Notes: generated from the letters alone by a model not told the origin. Shown: positions 44,199-56,540, counted from the stretch's first letter. The stretch: DNA of 64,000 bases from Strobilurus pachycystidiatus (GCA_019915135.1 JAHLMK010000010.1:868001-932000); one strand, 5' to 3'. Numbers and translations are program-made.

Positions 44199-47100
44199 AT
44201 GCCCGACATCACCCCCATCCAAGCCTTTGCTCTCGGTACTGACGCGGTTCACTTGTCGCGCAGGCCACTTCCCGTTGCTCCTGATGGTCACTATGACTGG
44301 GAGGTTCCCGCCGACGCTCATACGAGCCCCGCTGGTCATTCCAGCATCACGAACCTCTTGACATCGATTCAGACCCTCAAGAGCAAGGGAATTCCTGCTC
44401 CAGATCCGGCCGTAGTGGTAAGCTTCGATGAATTGTGCCGCGCCTCTCTGTGATTGACCTACCTCCAGGGTGCCTTTTTGGATACTGCGCTCCACCCCGG
44501 TGCTGAAAACGATCGCTTGGGCGCTGTGAGTACAAACTGTCCTGTTCCTCGATCTCCCGTATTGACTTCCCACCCAGTTCTCCGACGGCTTGACTGTGCT
44601 CTCCAGGATGCCAGCCGGCTCTACTATTGGAACGGACATGTCGAACGCGGCCATTGGGATGCTCTACAATACAATTCCTCATGTAAGTGTTCGTCTTCTC
44701 CCTGCATCACATGCCGTCTCACAGGACGCACTCTAGCCCCCTTCACAATTTCTATCGCCCATTCACACCTTTCGTCAAGCTGATGGTGGAGGCAACAATC
44801 TGGAGAATCCAGACATTGGAAGGGCTGGGACTCCTTACGCCCGAACTGTCCAGCCCAAGTGGTGCAACGACTCGAGGAACTTGCCCGACCCCGGTCTTGT
44901 TTTCGATACGCTCCTCAAGCGGCGTGCGGTGAGACACACCCATTGACTCTCGACTTCCTTCCTCAACTTTCTTAGGAACGCGAACATTCCAATGGAAATG
45001 CGAGCTTCACCTTCGCCTTTGCGTCTCTGGTTACGCACAGTCTCTTCCGGACCGACTACATCGACGTGACCAAGAATAACACCAGTTCCTATCTTGATCT
45101 CAGCCCGCTGTATGGCATTAGTAGGTCCCGACAGGCGTGAGATTTTGCGGCACCCACTGACGTTGCTTGTAGATCAGGCGACACAGGACCAAGTCCGTGA
45201 CAAGGCTCAAGGAAAGGGTCTCCTGTACCCCGATACCTTTTCGGAGGAACGTCTGCTGTTTTTGCCGCCCTGCGCTAGTGCCCTGCTCGTTATCTTGTCT
45301 CGTAACCATAACGCGAGTCGACGTTCTTTCTATCGTTCATCAAATGCTCACGCCCTCAGTAGTATGTTGCCGACACAATTTTAAAGATCAACGAGAAAGG
45401 TCGGTGGAGTGACCCGCCCCCAGAGGATCCCGCTCGTCGGGCTCAGCAGGACGAGGAAATCTTCCAGACTGCCCGTCTCATCAAGTGAGTATATGTTTCC
45501 TGATATCAAGGATACCCACTGACGATACGTCGGCGTTAGTGGCGGTCATTTCATGAGTCTGATCATGGGTGATTACGTTGCCGGATTCCTTGGATTGTCG
45601 GAAGGCAATGCGTGGAATATGAATGCGTTTGATGTATGTGACTCCTTTGGTTCCGAAACAAGCAATTCAAATCCAATACTGTGTAGCCCATCAAACCGAA
45701 GGATGGTGTCGAGGTTGGACGAGGCCAAGGGAACCACTGTAGCGTCGAGTTCAACGTTCTTTACAGGGTGCGTTTGTGGGCTCCTCGTCGGTATTGTAGT
45801 CTCACTTATTGTTTATGCAGTGGCACGCCACCACGTCTACCAAAGACGAGAAGTGGACCGAGGACTTCCTGACCAAGCAGTTCGGAGACGTATCCTTGGA
45901 CACTGCTACTTTGGACGACTTCAAGACCGTGTTCAGGAAGGTCTTGATGTCGATCGACCCCGAACCCAAGCGGCGCACCTTTGGCGGGTATGTATTAGCA
46001 ACATATGGTCATCGCTGTTTCGCTGACACTTGCTCGTAGGATGACTCGCGGACCCGACGGGAAATTCGACGACGACGCTCTTGCCAAGATCTTGCTGGAT
46101 GCAACAGAGGAGCCCGCTGGTGCCTATGGCGCTCAGAGTACCCCCGCCTGCTTGCGTGTGGTCGAAATCATGGGCTTGCAGCAGGCGCGCGCTTGGGGAG
46201 TTTGCACGATGAACGAGTTCAGGAAGTATCTCGGCCTAAGGGGTATGTGTATCCGTGCTTCTTGTTCACGTTTGAGTCTCACAAAACGAGAACAGAGTTC
46301 AAGTCGTTCGAGGAATGGAATCCTAATCCGGTTGTCGCTGTGAGTGGAGCACCACTTGAAAGTTGACATAGTGACTCTGTACTCATGCCATTGTAGAACG
46401 CTGCTCGTCGCTTGTATAATCACGTCGATAACCTCGAGCTCTATGTTCGTTGATCTCCTCCTGATCCATTTAGTTCTACTCTGACCACGAGGCTTCAGAC
46501 TGGTCTACAATGTGAAGCTACCATGCCTCTTGGTGCTGGCCTTCGCTTCGCCTGCGGTTATACTGTAAGCGTCACCTCTACTCGATATCTAGTCTGCCAC
46601 AACTAATCCTCGATCTAGATGACTCGCGCTGTTCTTGGCGACGCTATTGCACTCGTTCGCGGTGATCGCTTCTACACCACGTCGTTCACGCGCAAGTCTC
46701 TACCTACTACTTCAAGAAGTTTATCTGATGCCCCTTTTCAGCGGGAAATCTCACGACTTGGGGATTCCAGGTAATTTGGGTGTTTCGACTCATGCGTCAG
46801 TTCTAATCACTCTCACAGGATACAATGAGGGATCCGAACAACGGCGGTTTCGGTGGAAACAGTGCGTCTTTCGGGCATGAGGATACCTACCGATACTAAA
46901 TGTCACCAGTGCCGAAGCTCTTGACGCGCCACCTGCCTCGTCATTATCCCTTCGTAAGGCCTACCTCGCAACGTTGATGGCCTTCGACTGATTTTGGACC
47001 ATAGAACTCCGTTTACGCATGCTTCCCCTTCTTCACGCCGAAGAAGATGCAGGACAGTCTAACGAAGCAAGGAATCGCATCTCGCTACACTTTCACTCGT

Positions 47101-48962
47101 CCTGCCCCTACACCCGTTCCCAAGGTCCTCAACACCAAGAAAGGAATCGACTACGTCTTCAAGGATCCTTTGAGTTTCAATACTGTCTACGACATGAAGG
47201 GATTGGGTGAAGGATATGGGTTTATGCTCGCTTTCGATGAGGCTGCCAAGTAGGTTGCCTTTGACACTTCAATAGGGTGGCGCTGATCTCATCCTAGGCA
47301 TGACAAAGATAAAGCTACGGTGTGTACAGATCTTAGCTTCTGAAAGGCGATGTGACTGAATGGGTCTCCAGGCGTTGCACGCTCTGTTCCCTAACAAGGA
47401 CTCTCTAGATCAGTACCGCTCCTGGTACCGCGAAAGCGTGACTAGCAAGATCCTCGAAAAGAGTTGGCAGGTAAGTCGCCCAGTGGTTTTCATACATCAA
47501 TGATCAACAAGTTCTAGTATGATGGTGTCAGCGGTGTTTACATTGACATCGTCAAGGATGTTATCAACGCCACCTCAGTCCATTGGGCTGCAGACAAATT
47601 GGTACGTACAAGCCTTCTTCTCGAGTATGCATGACACTCACTTCCGTCGATAGTGTGGCCTGCCCTTGAAAACTCCGGACAACCCCAGGGGCATATACAC
47701 GGTCCAGGAGGTCTACGACATGTTCTCCGATATTGTATGACCTTCCTCATGACTCGGAAAGCGTACTAACACCACATACAGTTCACGTACGTCCTGCGAA
47801 GGGAACGTTCGTATCTACAACTGACCTTGGTCTAGCCTGACCTTCTTGAGCATCGGCGACAACGAGCATGGGTTCTCTTTGCGTTGGAACTGTGTGCAGT
47901 CTGGCGGTGTCATTCAGGCCTTGATTGCCAAGGCCATCTCGGAGGTCTCACCAACAACCGCACCGGTAAGAAATGGTACTGAATGATTCGTCAAGGTTTC
48001 CTAACTTTCTTCAGAACGTTGTTACGGGTCTTTTGGCCAGAGTTCACGACCTCCTTTGGCCACCATCCAACAAGCCTTATTACCCGTTCCTTAGTCAACT
48101 CGCTGCTACTGGGCGACCCTTGAATGAGCTCACAGCTATGGTTGTCGGTCTCGCTGTGGGCTCCTCTGTCAATTTCGCTCAAGGTACCGTACAGCAGTGA
48201 CCTGTTCTCTTCTCTACTTACTTCAGTGTAGCTGCCGTCAATGTCGTCGATTTCTATCTGGACGATGCTCGCACCGTCGAGCGTCAACAGATCATCGACC
48301 TCGTGAAGTCTAACAGCCCCAAAAACACTGAACTGCTCCAGGGATACGTGCGCGAAGCTCTACGTAAGCTATGTCCTGGTCATCTCGAGATCCACAACTG
48401 ACATTGGATTACCCAACCAGGCCTAAGCCCGCAATTCCAAGGACTATGGCGTCAATCCACTGTCAGTACCACCATTGACCAAGGTGAAGGGTTCCCTCCG
48501 GTCTCTGTTCAACAAGGCGATATCATCTGGGGGAGCTTCAGAAATGCGCAAACTAATGTCCGTACAGCGTTCATCTAACTCTTTTCTCGAGATCATGCTC
48601 ACTTCTCATAGCCTGCTGACTTCCCGAACCCAACTGCTGTCGATCCCACTAGGCCAAGGACCTCGAACCTCCCCTACTTCGGGTCTGGATTCCACGTCTG
48701 TGCCGGTGTAACGATGGCGGAGCAAACAATCACCGACATGGTCAAGATCATCTTCGGGCTGAAGAATGTTCGTCGGGCCGCAGGACCTGCTGGGACGCTC
48801 AAGGGCTTCCAGCGTGTTGTCAATGAAACCGTGAACAACGTCTATATCCAACCCAACGGAACGTTGAGCCCGTGGCCCGCTTCGATGCATCTAGTTGTAA
48901 GTTGGTTTCGCTCTCCGAAAGATGTTCTTTTCTCATCCATCGATGACAGTACGATCTCTGAA
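44199..48962 (+). CDS. Psi-factor-producing oxygenase (Ppo): fatty-acid dioxygenase / P450 fusion
   Basis: About 30 exons encode roughly 1,090 residues. The N-terminal heme peroxidase/dioxygenase domain shows SYLDLSPLYG, GHFMSLIMGDYVAGFLGL, and the FNVLYRWH motif, giving catalytic Tyr (about 384) and proximal His (about 387). The distal His sits in THSLFRTD (about 212), where HD is usual, so the adjacent Asp is Ser. The C-terminal P450-like domain keeps REALRL (ExxR), the VNFAQ motif (Asn-x-x-Gln used by hydroperoxide isomerases) and FGSGFHVCAG with the heme-thiolate Cys, which some Ppo enzymes lack. Family enzymes oxidise linoleic and oleic acid to hydroperoxides and then diols, oxylipins that steer sporulation and quorum behaviour. 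Introns at 45313-45362 and 46692-46741 are GC-AG, and exon 24 (47782-47786) is 5 nt. Confidence 0.93.
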
Positions 48963-51079
48963 ACTTACATCTCCATCTCGAAAAGTTTTATTTCTATGTT
49001 GTGTATTACCTATCGAACATTTATGCAAATGCTTTGATCTATCAAGGAAGTCGTCTTGACTTTCGACTTAGAATTGAATTTTCGTTCACATTCTAATCGT
49101 CTCGTCCTAGCAAAACAAGTACAGTATACAGCGGCTCTGTAACTCAGAGCTTGTACTTCACGAACGAAGCTTTCCATTAGTCGGGACTCGGGAGCAACTC
49201 CACAACACGCGTCTTCCGAACGAGGGTTCCTAAGTTTCCTTTTCCAAAGTACCGTTCAGTCTCGAAACTCCAGCATTCATTCGCTCTCACCCAGTTGCCG
49301 AGACCGTCGATGTAGGTAGTGACCACACCGCCCTGCAGCAACTTGAACGCGGGATGCCTGACATGTGTGGTCGTATATACCTACCTACCTACCTGTCCAG
49401 AAAGAACGGCCACAAGCACGTCTGGTGATGCATCGGGGTACGCCAAGCATGCAAGAAGACCCAGAGCACCTGTTCAGAGGCAGTTCAATAACAAAGGAAC
49501 GTGCTCAGTGCTCACTAAAGTCGCAACGATTGAAGGTATTCTGCGCTCCAAGCGGAAACGCTTGAAGGCCCTCAATATTATTGACAATATACAGCGAACG
49601 ACTGTCTTCGCTACTAGAGCCGGGTTTCCAGGCTACTGTATTGACAATTGACCACCACAGAACGCCACACGTGATCGCATGAGTCCGGACCCGTGGATCG
49701 GGCCGTTCGCTTCCGAAGTTCCGTTTTCCTCTTCTCCCCTAGACTCGCTACCATTCGCGGATGATCTCACGTAATGCTCGGTCCGATGGCAGCAATATTT
49801 GGCTACGATTTGTTTGGTTGTTTTGGTGTTGTTTGTGTAGGGCGGGTAAGTGAGATCATCTAGCGACTGGGAAGCCTCAGCTGCCTTTTGGCAGATGGCC
49901 CAAATCCTGAGTTGGGACTTAGAAATATTTCGCGATCGACAAGATTTTGTGATTTCAGTCTTTGCTCTCGTGTCTCGGGCACCAATCCTCATGCCTTCAA
50001 AATTTGTACAATATATATTTAATGTTTATTGAGCCGGAATACAAGCGGAATTCGCATAGAGGGCCGTGTAAGGGCCTAAAATAAATGAAATTGTCAGAAA
50101 AATCGCAAAAATCAGGAATTCACGTCGCAAATTGAGGCTCATTGCTTAGGGAAACTTACCAATTGGTTTAAGTCAGTATAGTGAGTCGCAGAAATAGCAT
50201 TGGGAGCTTCTGGTGCTGGTATTCCAGTCAGCAATAGAGTCCCGGATCGAGTCTCAGGCAGTTGTGGAGGTACAGTGACCGAAAACCCAAGCGCAATCAC
50301 AAAGTATGTCTTCCAGAGCCAGGCAGAATCAGTTAAGAAGCCCTCAGATATCTAGAGCCTAGACAGTAGACGGATTTCGGGGTACCATAGACAGTTTGGA
50401 GGAAATCCGCCAGAAACACCAAGTACAAGTCGAAAGACTGAGTATAAATGATGTTTTTGACTAATCTGAGTCAGATGGAAGCAGAGAGGCCGAGAGAGAT
50501 GAGCGCCAGAGTGGATGGCAAAGTTGACCATGGACGAAAATTCTAAGTCCAGAGTCACAAAAGCGTTATCTCCCGTGTCACGGCTGAGCCCTCCCAGCCG
50601 CTTCGCCAACAATTCGCCAAAGTGATAAGCGGAGCCACGTGGCGAAGCGGATGGTCACGAGCCTACTTCTCCCCACTCATTTTCTGCCAATCCGACACCT
50701 CTCGCAGAAGAGCTTGGCATTGTGTACATTTCTTAGGATCTCATTGGAAGTAATTGTATTCGTGGCCTTACACCGGCAGTCCCGCCATCTCCACGTCTTT
50801 ACAGTGGTAACAACCTCGGAGGCCCAGCGCCGTTGTTCATTCGACTGCGGATCTAGCTCGTCGCTATGCATCTTTTGGCTACAAAGCAGGAGTCTACTTT
50901 TATGCTTCGGAGCGAGGCAAGTGGCATTACGGTGCTCGGCCTACATGAAATAATTCTCCCAATGCGTAGGTTCGTTGAGCGGAACTCATCTTCGAGGTTT
51001 ACATTTCCGCCATTGATTGACGGAGTCTTTACTCTAGTTCCAGCGGAGCATCGACGCCTTGTAGACTTTCACGATCATC
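48963..51079. other. Intergenic, nothing convincing
   Basis: About 2.1 kb. A (TACC)n microsatellite-like run lies at about 49379-49393. Short frames on both strands lack recognisable domains. 3' flanks of the Ppo and membrane-protein genes lie at the edges. Confidence 0.5.
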
Positions 51080-52290
51080 TCAACTGGCTTCCGGATTCTT
51101 GCTCCCATCATCCTGTTCCCGCGTCTCCGTGACTCGCTGCCCTTCCAGGTTGACACTAACATCCTGGACGTGCGTCTGCGTAATGCTGATATTGATGCGA
51201 CGAAGGGGTATGCTCCCAAACGTCGCTGCAGGACGACCGCTGTCAACGGTTGGGTTCTCGAAACTGCTCCGAACGTTGTATAGTCGGATACGGATTGTGA
51301 TGGCGGTGAACGTAATGCCCTGCAATGGATTTGCTCTCAGCTTCCAAACAAGGTCTCGGGGATTGGCTTAGCATACCACAATCGGTGTGATGGCTTCCAG
51401 CAGGATAAACTGAGCCGAGCTATTGGTGGTGTAGAGGACGAGTAGAATGATCTCAGCCACGAGTTGGAGCGCGGCCGATTCGATCAAGATGCGCATGACT
51501 TTGACGATGTTGGACTTGCCGACCTTGTACTCGGCCGTCTGCCTATGGGAAGAGTAGATGCGATAGGCCATCAGTCCAGTTGTCATGACGTTCTGAATAA
51601 CGGCGAGGGAGTAGAACGCTTTCACCCATGCAACAAAGTTCGCTTCGAACACGTCGCTCTGGCCCTTCATGGAGCCAAATAGGACGCAAGTCCTGTACCC
51701 CGACACTGACATCGTCACTCAGTCACGTCGATCACGAAAGCGACAGGAGCTTTACCTGCACTGCCGAACAGACACAAAAACGGAACTAGCACCACGCGCC
51801 AATCCCGGTTCCACAGGATCCAAGCTCGGTAAACCTTGGCACGCAGTCAGCTTCGGTGGACTCGACTCTCATAACGGAGACATACTGCACCGGCATTCCC
51901 GACAATCTCCTGGGTCGCATAAATCGTGTTCTTCGTGACATGCGACCAGTTATCCAGAGTGCTGTAGTAGGTGAGTGGGAGGGTAGGTGGGGAGGCGAAC
52001 CCTTCGAGCATGCGCTCGAGCGTGAGCGCGACGTGAACCGTGGCAAGTATTAGCATCAGAGTAGATGTCCACATCATCACCTACCTGATTTTTAGTACGG
52101 CTCAAGGAACAATACAAGAAAGGATGGGAAACGCACACTACTTTGCGCGTCCATCTTTTGGCCCGTTATATTCGAAACAACGCGTCCGATATACAATGCC
52201 ATCGTCCACATGCAGGCAAAAATTCCTGCGTATAGGTGAGTTTCCCGACGGCGGAGTCATTTGGCACCTCACCATAGAGGATGGCCTAAA
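51080..52290 (-). CDS. Multi-pass membrane protein of a basidiomycete-expanded family, function unknown
   Basis: A multi-exon minus-strand gene; the 5' end is uncertain. Recognisable pieces in order: AILYGIFACMWTMALYI, MMMWTSTLMLILATVHVALTLERML, TYYSTLDNWSHVTKNTIYAT, then after an intron VYRAWILWNRDWRVVLVPFL and ANFVAWVKAFYSLAVIQNVM, ESAALQLVAEIILLVLYTTN. A cytosolic tail (51325-51080) is rich in Arg/Ser/Thr. At least six hydrophobic helices are evident, and the VYRAWILWNRDW signature is common to a large family of hypothetical seven-helix membrane proteins in mushrooms. The first exon with the start codon lies somewhere around 52290-52350 and was not placed. Confidence is high for the family, low for exact edges. 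Confidence 0.7.
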
Positions 52291-52400
52291 AGATGAGTTA
52301 GCTTCTCGTAGTCCTGCAAGTTACCCGGCGACGAAAGTGACCTCGACCCATCCTGCTGCTAGCCACATTTTCAAGGAAAATACCACAGATGCCATCCCAG

Positions 52401-52579
52401 CGTCGATTGGACGCTCGAATTATGGGGTGAGGTTTGTAGGGAGGCAAGTGAACTCGGGCGGGAGGGAGTTCTCGGTCAGTATTCACAGGGCGCAACGTCG
52501 ACCGGGCGCTCAACTTATGGGGTACAGTTTGTGAGGAGACAAGTAACGGAGGGAATTCTAGGTCAGTGTTTCACAGGGG
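52401..52579 (+). repeat. Two tandem ~90-bp repeats
   Basis: 52401-52490 and 52496-52579 share ordered blocks: CGTCGAYYGGRCGCTC, TTATGGGGT, GAGG or GGAG plus RCAAGT, and GGTCAGTRTTYCACAGGG. They are diverged non-coding copies. Confidence 0.6.
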
Positions 52580-52863
52580 TGTCGGGTTATCGTTCGGAAT
52601 CCTATACTCACCGACCCAGATTCAGCAGGAAGTCATCAACTAGCTGAGCCTCGAGCATTCAAATACAGGTTCACAAATGGCGGTACATGTCGCGTGTAAA
52701 AGTAAGTGTTTGGTGATTCCCACGGGGCTCGTAAAGACCCGCTCCCCTGTAGGCCCAGAATGCGGATAACCGCAATATTAATCAGAAATGACTATAAAAT
52801 CATACCGCAGAGTTCCCATGTTCGCTGATCGATCTTCCCCACAACGCCAGCAAAACACTCATC
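52580..52863. promoter_or_regulatory. Promoter of the reductase gene, TATA at 52793-52800
   Basis: TATAAAAT at 52793-52800 lies about 65 bp before the ATG at 52864. Confidence 0.5.
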
Positions 52864-54367
52864 ATGACCATCAATCCCCGTGTTGTCCTCGCCAAGTGGC
52901 CTGAGGCGGAGCCCATCCCAGGAGAGCACCTTGTCTTTGACGACTCAAGAACCATCGATGTCGAGAACGTACCTCTCAACGGCGGCTACCTGACCAAATT
53001 GCTGCAAATCAGGTATTGTAGCCTTCTGACTCTGATATGCTCGTCCTCTCCTTACTCGCAATCACCATCAGTCCCGAGCCATACATGCGAGCAAGGATGC
53101 GTGACCCCAGGAAGCGGAGCTATGGGTCGCCTATGATCCTTCATGCCCCGTATGTCGTGCTCCCTCCTTTCCTGGACGCTCAAAGCTGACTCGTACAGTG
53201 TTGTAGGTATGTGCGTCGTCAAAGTCTTGCGGTCCGAGAAGGAAGGCGTCGAAGCCGGGGACTATATGTATGGCATGACACACTGGGAGTTATACACTGT
53301 GCAGCCTTATCTGGAGGGTAAGCTACCATAGGTTCCCTTCTGTGTGAGGGCGGTCGACTTACCTCATACTCAGGTCGGAGCCTGAGGGACGATCTATGGT
53401 TCCCCGAGACATTTGACATGGATACCCTCGTCCTGCAGAAAGTTCCTGACCCCAAAGGCCAATATCCCATTTCGCGTTACTGCAGCCTGATGGGCACGCC
53501 TGGTCTCTCAGGCTACTCGAGCTTGATGTCCTTCGCATCTCACAAATTCAACACGAAGGAACCTCAGACCATCTTCGTGTCGGCCGGGTCCGGTGGAGTT
53601 GGAACGTGAGTCGCGGTTGCTTACTAGGCTCAAATTCACGTATCGATTCACTATGCTTTTCAGTATGGTTATTCAGATCGCAAAGCTGAAAGGAATGAAG
53701 GTCATTGCATCTGCTGGGACCGACGAGAAGGTCGCGTACTGCAAAGAGATCGGAGCAGATTACGCGTTCAATTATAAGAAAGAGCCTTACAAGGACGCAC
53801 TCGAGAAGGAGGGCCCAATTGATATTTATTATGTTTGTCGTGCAGTACTCCTCGTGCGCATCATGACCGTTATCTCTGTAGGACAATGTCGGCGGTGTTG
53901 CGCTCGAAGAAGCGATCAACGCGACCAAATTAAATGCGCTCATCATTGTACGCCTTCCGAGGCGTCTAGCATATGTCTTGTGCTGATCTTAAACGGTACT
54001 TTAGATGTGCGGTCAAGTCTCCGAATACAACCTGCCACCAGGGCAGGAGCCGTTTGGAATCAAAGTATGTCTATTAACCAGGTTGTTATCACCATTGAAA
54101 CGTCACTGATATAATTGGCCATAGAACACGGGTCTCTTCTTCCAGCGCAGGCTCACGATGAAGGGCTTCCTGGTTCCCGATTTGCTCACACCTGAGATGA
54201 TGGGGAAGTTCTTCGGCGAAGTACCAGGATGGATTGCCACGGGTCAACTCAAGAGCCGAGAGCATTTGATCCACGGATTTGAGAACGCGCCGCAGGCTCT
54301 CCGTGATGTGCTCCTCACTGGTCTTGCCCAAGTTGGGAAGCCTGTCGTGGTGGTCTCGGAGGATTAG
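52864..54367 (+). CDS. NADP-dependent medium-chain reductase (leukotriene B4 dehydrogenase / alkenal reductase type)
   Basis: Eight exons (52864-53012, 53072-53149, 53199-53317, 53374-53605, 53664-53832, 53882-53947, 54005-54064, 54125-54367) give about 371 residues. It belongs to the zinc-free MDR superfamily: PEPYMRARM early, GTPGLSGYSSLM, the Rossmann loop VSAGSGGVGTMVIQIAKLKG, CKEIGADYAFNYKKEPYKDA, YYDNVGGVALEEAI and the C-terminal LKSREHLIHGFENAPQAL. Such enzymes reduce the C=C bond of alpha,beta-unsaturated aldehydes and ketones with NADPH, often detoxifying lipid-peroxidation products. No structural zinc cysteines are seen, as expected. A relic of a paralogue follows at 54873. Confidence 0.93.
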
Positions 54368-54872
54368 TGCCAGAGGTCTGCTGAGGTATGGGAACCTAGT
54401 GGTTGTAGAACGACGATTCCGATGGGAGAGAAGCCAATAGTGGCGCGTAGGTGTTGATGGTGATATATTGATACATGACCAATATCCGTTCGAATCGTCG
54501 ATGCAGTCCCCAAACACGCAAGTTTACTGAGTTTTGGCACTAAATATATACCGTCGCAAGAATACACAACCTTGAGCCTCAAGGTTGGGAGGAGGTCTGC
54601 AATACCATAAGACGACCGAATCTACTACTGGATACTGTACTTCAATGGTTGGTAATGGCTATTGTTTTCTGCAAAACGTCACCAACAGACTCGTGCCGTG
54701 GACGAAGATGAACACGAGAAGGTACCGTTGCGACTTGTATTTGACTGAGGCGAGGTCACTTGGGTGAATTCAACTCGAACATCCGCAAGACAGAAATCTA
54801 TACAATCTACAGCGTGCTTGCTCAGCTCAATTTTCTAAAAAGGACACTGCCGAGATACTCCTCAATGTGAAT
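54368..54872. other. Intergenic, nothing recognised
   Basis: 3' flank of the reductase gene and the degraded upstream side of the paralogue relic. Confidence 0.4.
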
Positions 54873-55015
54873 ATGACGAGCAAACTTCGCGTCTTTGCCC
54901 GACTCAAAGTGGCCTGGAGAAGCGTGCGCTTTGGAAGGGCACGTTATTCTCGACGACTCAGAAATATCAGTTACCAGTGGCTGCTTCACCAACTTGTTGC
55001 GAATCAGGGATAATA
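54873..55015 (+). pseudogene. First-exon relic of a second medium-chain reductase
   Basis: An ATG at 54873 starts MTSKLRVFA, like MTINPRVVLA of the intact gene. After a frameshift near 54902 the sequence reads SKWPGEACALEGHVILDDSE and then a GCFTNLLRIR block, matching AKWPEAEPIPGEHLVFDDSR and GGYLTKLLQIR of exon 1. Similarity ends at the place of the first donor, and no later exon was found. Confidence 0.75.
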
Positions 55016-55218
55016 CAGTTGGGGGGCATGATCAATTCTAGGAGCTACTATCCGTTCGATATCTTCACGAACATCGTTGACAATTATCTCGTTGAAAACT
55101 AAAGCTTACTAAAGTCCTAAGTATGTTACAGCATAATTATAAGTGCAATACAAGTCTTTATGAGTGCAAGTGGCGGTGTATATATGCTACAGCGAATGGA
55201 ACGAGAACAACAAACTAA
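55016..55218. other. 3' flank of the Rds1-like gene
   Basis: AT-richer, no gene. Confidence 0.4.
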
Positions 55219-56255
55219 TCAAGCAGAAATCAGATCGCCGTTCGAGTTGAAGTCGAACTGCAAGATGGCAGGCCCGGCAACGATGTTGTCGTCGGTGGGA
55301 TCATTGTCGTCAGAGGTGATGACCAAGTACACCGTGCCCCTCAGACTGTCAGGGATGGTAGCCTGCCCGTTCTCGATGCTCACGGGGGTGGTGTCCAACC
55401 CGGAGAAGAAGACGGCGTTCTTCCACGAAGACGCGGCCCCATCAAACGTCAGAGCCTTGCCCGGTGTGGGCGTTTGATCACTAAAGGTCAAAGCGGGGAA
55501 TGCGGTGACGGGTAGGGAAGGGTTGGAGCTTGGGCACGAATCGATGAAGGCGCTGGCGATGGAGTAGACTTGGCTGAACGACAAGGGAACCTGGAGAGTA
55601 GAATCAGTTACTGTGGTAAAGAACTGATCTGTGTACTTACATCGAGAGCACCACTCCACGGCTCAACCTTGTCGACGGCACTCGCAACCCAAGAGGCATG
55701 ACGCCCCTCGGTGGCGAGGACAGAGGCAGCGGCGGTCAAGTAGGTCTTGTCGGTGATGAACTGGGCAGCGCCGATATAAGCTGTCACGCCAACGCCTTCG
55801 AGAGCGCGGCTGAGGGCAGCGAAGCTGCTAGGAGATGTGTAGGGGCTTCGAGATGATGAGTATTAGGACAAATCCTATCATGTGAAGACTTACAAGTTGT
55901 ACGTGCAAGGCTGAGTCGCCTTGTCGCCGAGCGCTTTCGACAAGAAGGCGACGTGCGCCTGTTCGTGCTCCGCCACTTGCTCAAAGCGACCACGAGCCCA
56001 TGGGGGCAGGCCGTCGTCAGTGAAAGCTTTTTCGTCAAATTGGGCCAGAGCGCCCTGGTAGAACGCGTTCTCCAGATGTTCGAGAGTCAATGCGTAGTTG
56101 AGGACCGTGGCATCTTGAGAATATAATCAACAAAACATCCAAGCAAGAATGAACGCATGCATACCATCAACAGTGGCATTGTCGCGCTTCAGTACGGGAC
56201 TCGCGTCGACGACGGAGAGGACGGCGAGAGCTGCAGCTGCGAATGAATATTTCAT
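55219..56255 (-). CDS. Secreted ferritin-like domain protein, Rds1 family
   Basis: Four exons (56255-56165, 56113-55894, 55845-55641, 55590-55219) give about 295 residues. The signal peptide MKYSFAAAALAVLSVVDA precedes a ferritin-like helical domain. Its di-iron-type ligands look intact: Glu in TLEHLENAFY, Glu/His in EHEQAHVAFL, and Glu/His in ATEGRHASW. The C-terminal 120 residues form a beta-rich extension (FPALTFSDQTPTPG, GTVYLVITSD). The family resembles the fission-yeast stress-response protein Rds1 and Ferritin_2 proteins; iron binding or desiccation/stress roles are assumed from the fold. A TATAAAGT box sits at 56324-56316 on the minus strand, about 65 bp upstream of the ATG. Confidence 0.88.
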
Positions 56256-56315
56256 GGCTGAAGGGGTGTTGACGGGAGAAAGGTAATAAGAAACATTGCC
56301 CCAATAAGTCAGAGA

Positions 56316-56324
56316 CTTTATAGT
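56316..56324 (-). promoter_or_regulatory. TATA box of the Rds1-like gene
   Basis: CTATAAAGT on the minus strand, about 61-69 bp before the start codon at 56255. Confidence 0.5.
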
Positions 56325-56521
56325 TCAAGGTAAAGTCGACTCGGACGGCTCGGTGACGTCGGACTTCTTTCCTGGAGTAGATCGAACGCAAGAATAGTTT
56401 GGCGATCATTCTCCAGTTTGACCTCAACTTTCAAGCACTGCTTGGGCGTACTTTCTCGGAATCACCGACTGCATAGCCTGCCCGTTGGCCCAGGATAATT
56501 CTAACCTCCAGGCACTCAGCC

Positions 56522-56540
56522 TGAGCGCTGAGCGCTCAGC
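56522..56540. other. Perfect 19-bp palindrome CTGAGCGCT-G-AGCGCTCAG
   Basis: Two 9-bp arms around a single G, about 270 bp upstream of the Rds1-like ATG. The symmetry suits a homodimeric factor; the role is unknown. Confidence 0.6.

Noticed and set aside
34448..48962. A secondary-metabolite gene cluster (P450, DUF2235 pair, Ppo)
   Set aside because: No backbone synthase, transporter or regulator lies between, strands are mixed, and the Ppo and P450 can act alone.
49379..49393. TACC microsatellite as a regulatory repeat
   Set aside because: Only three to four units. Too short to interpret.
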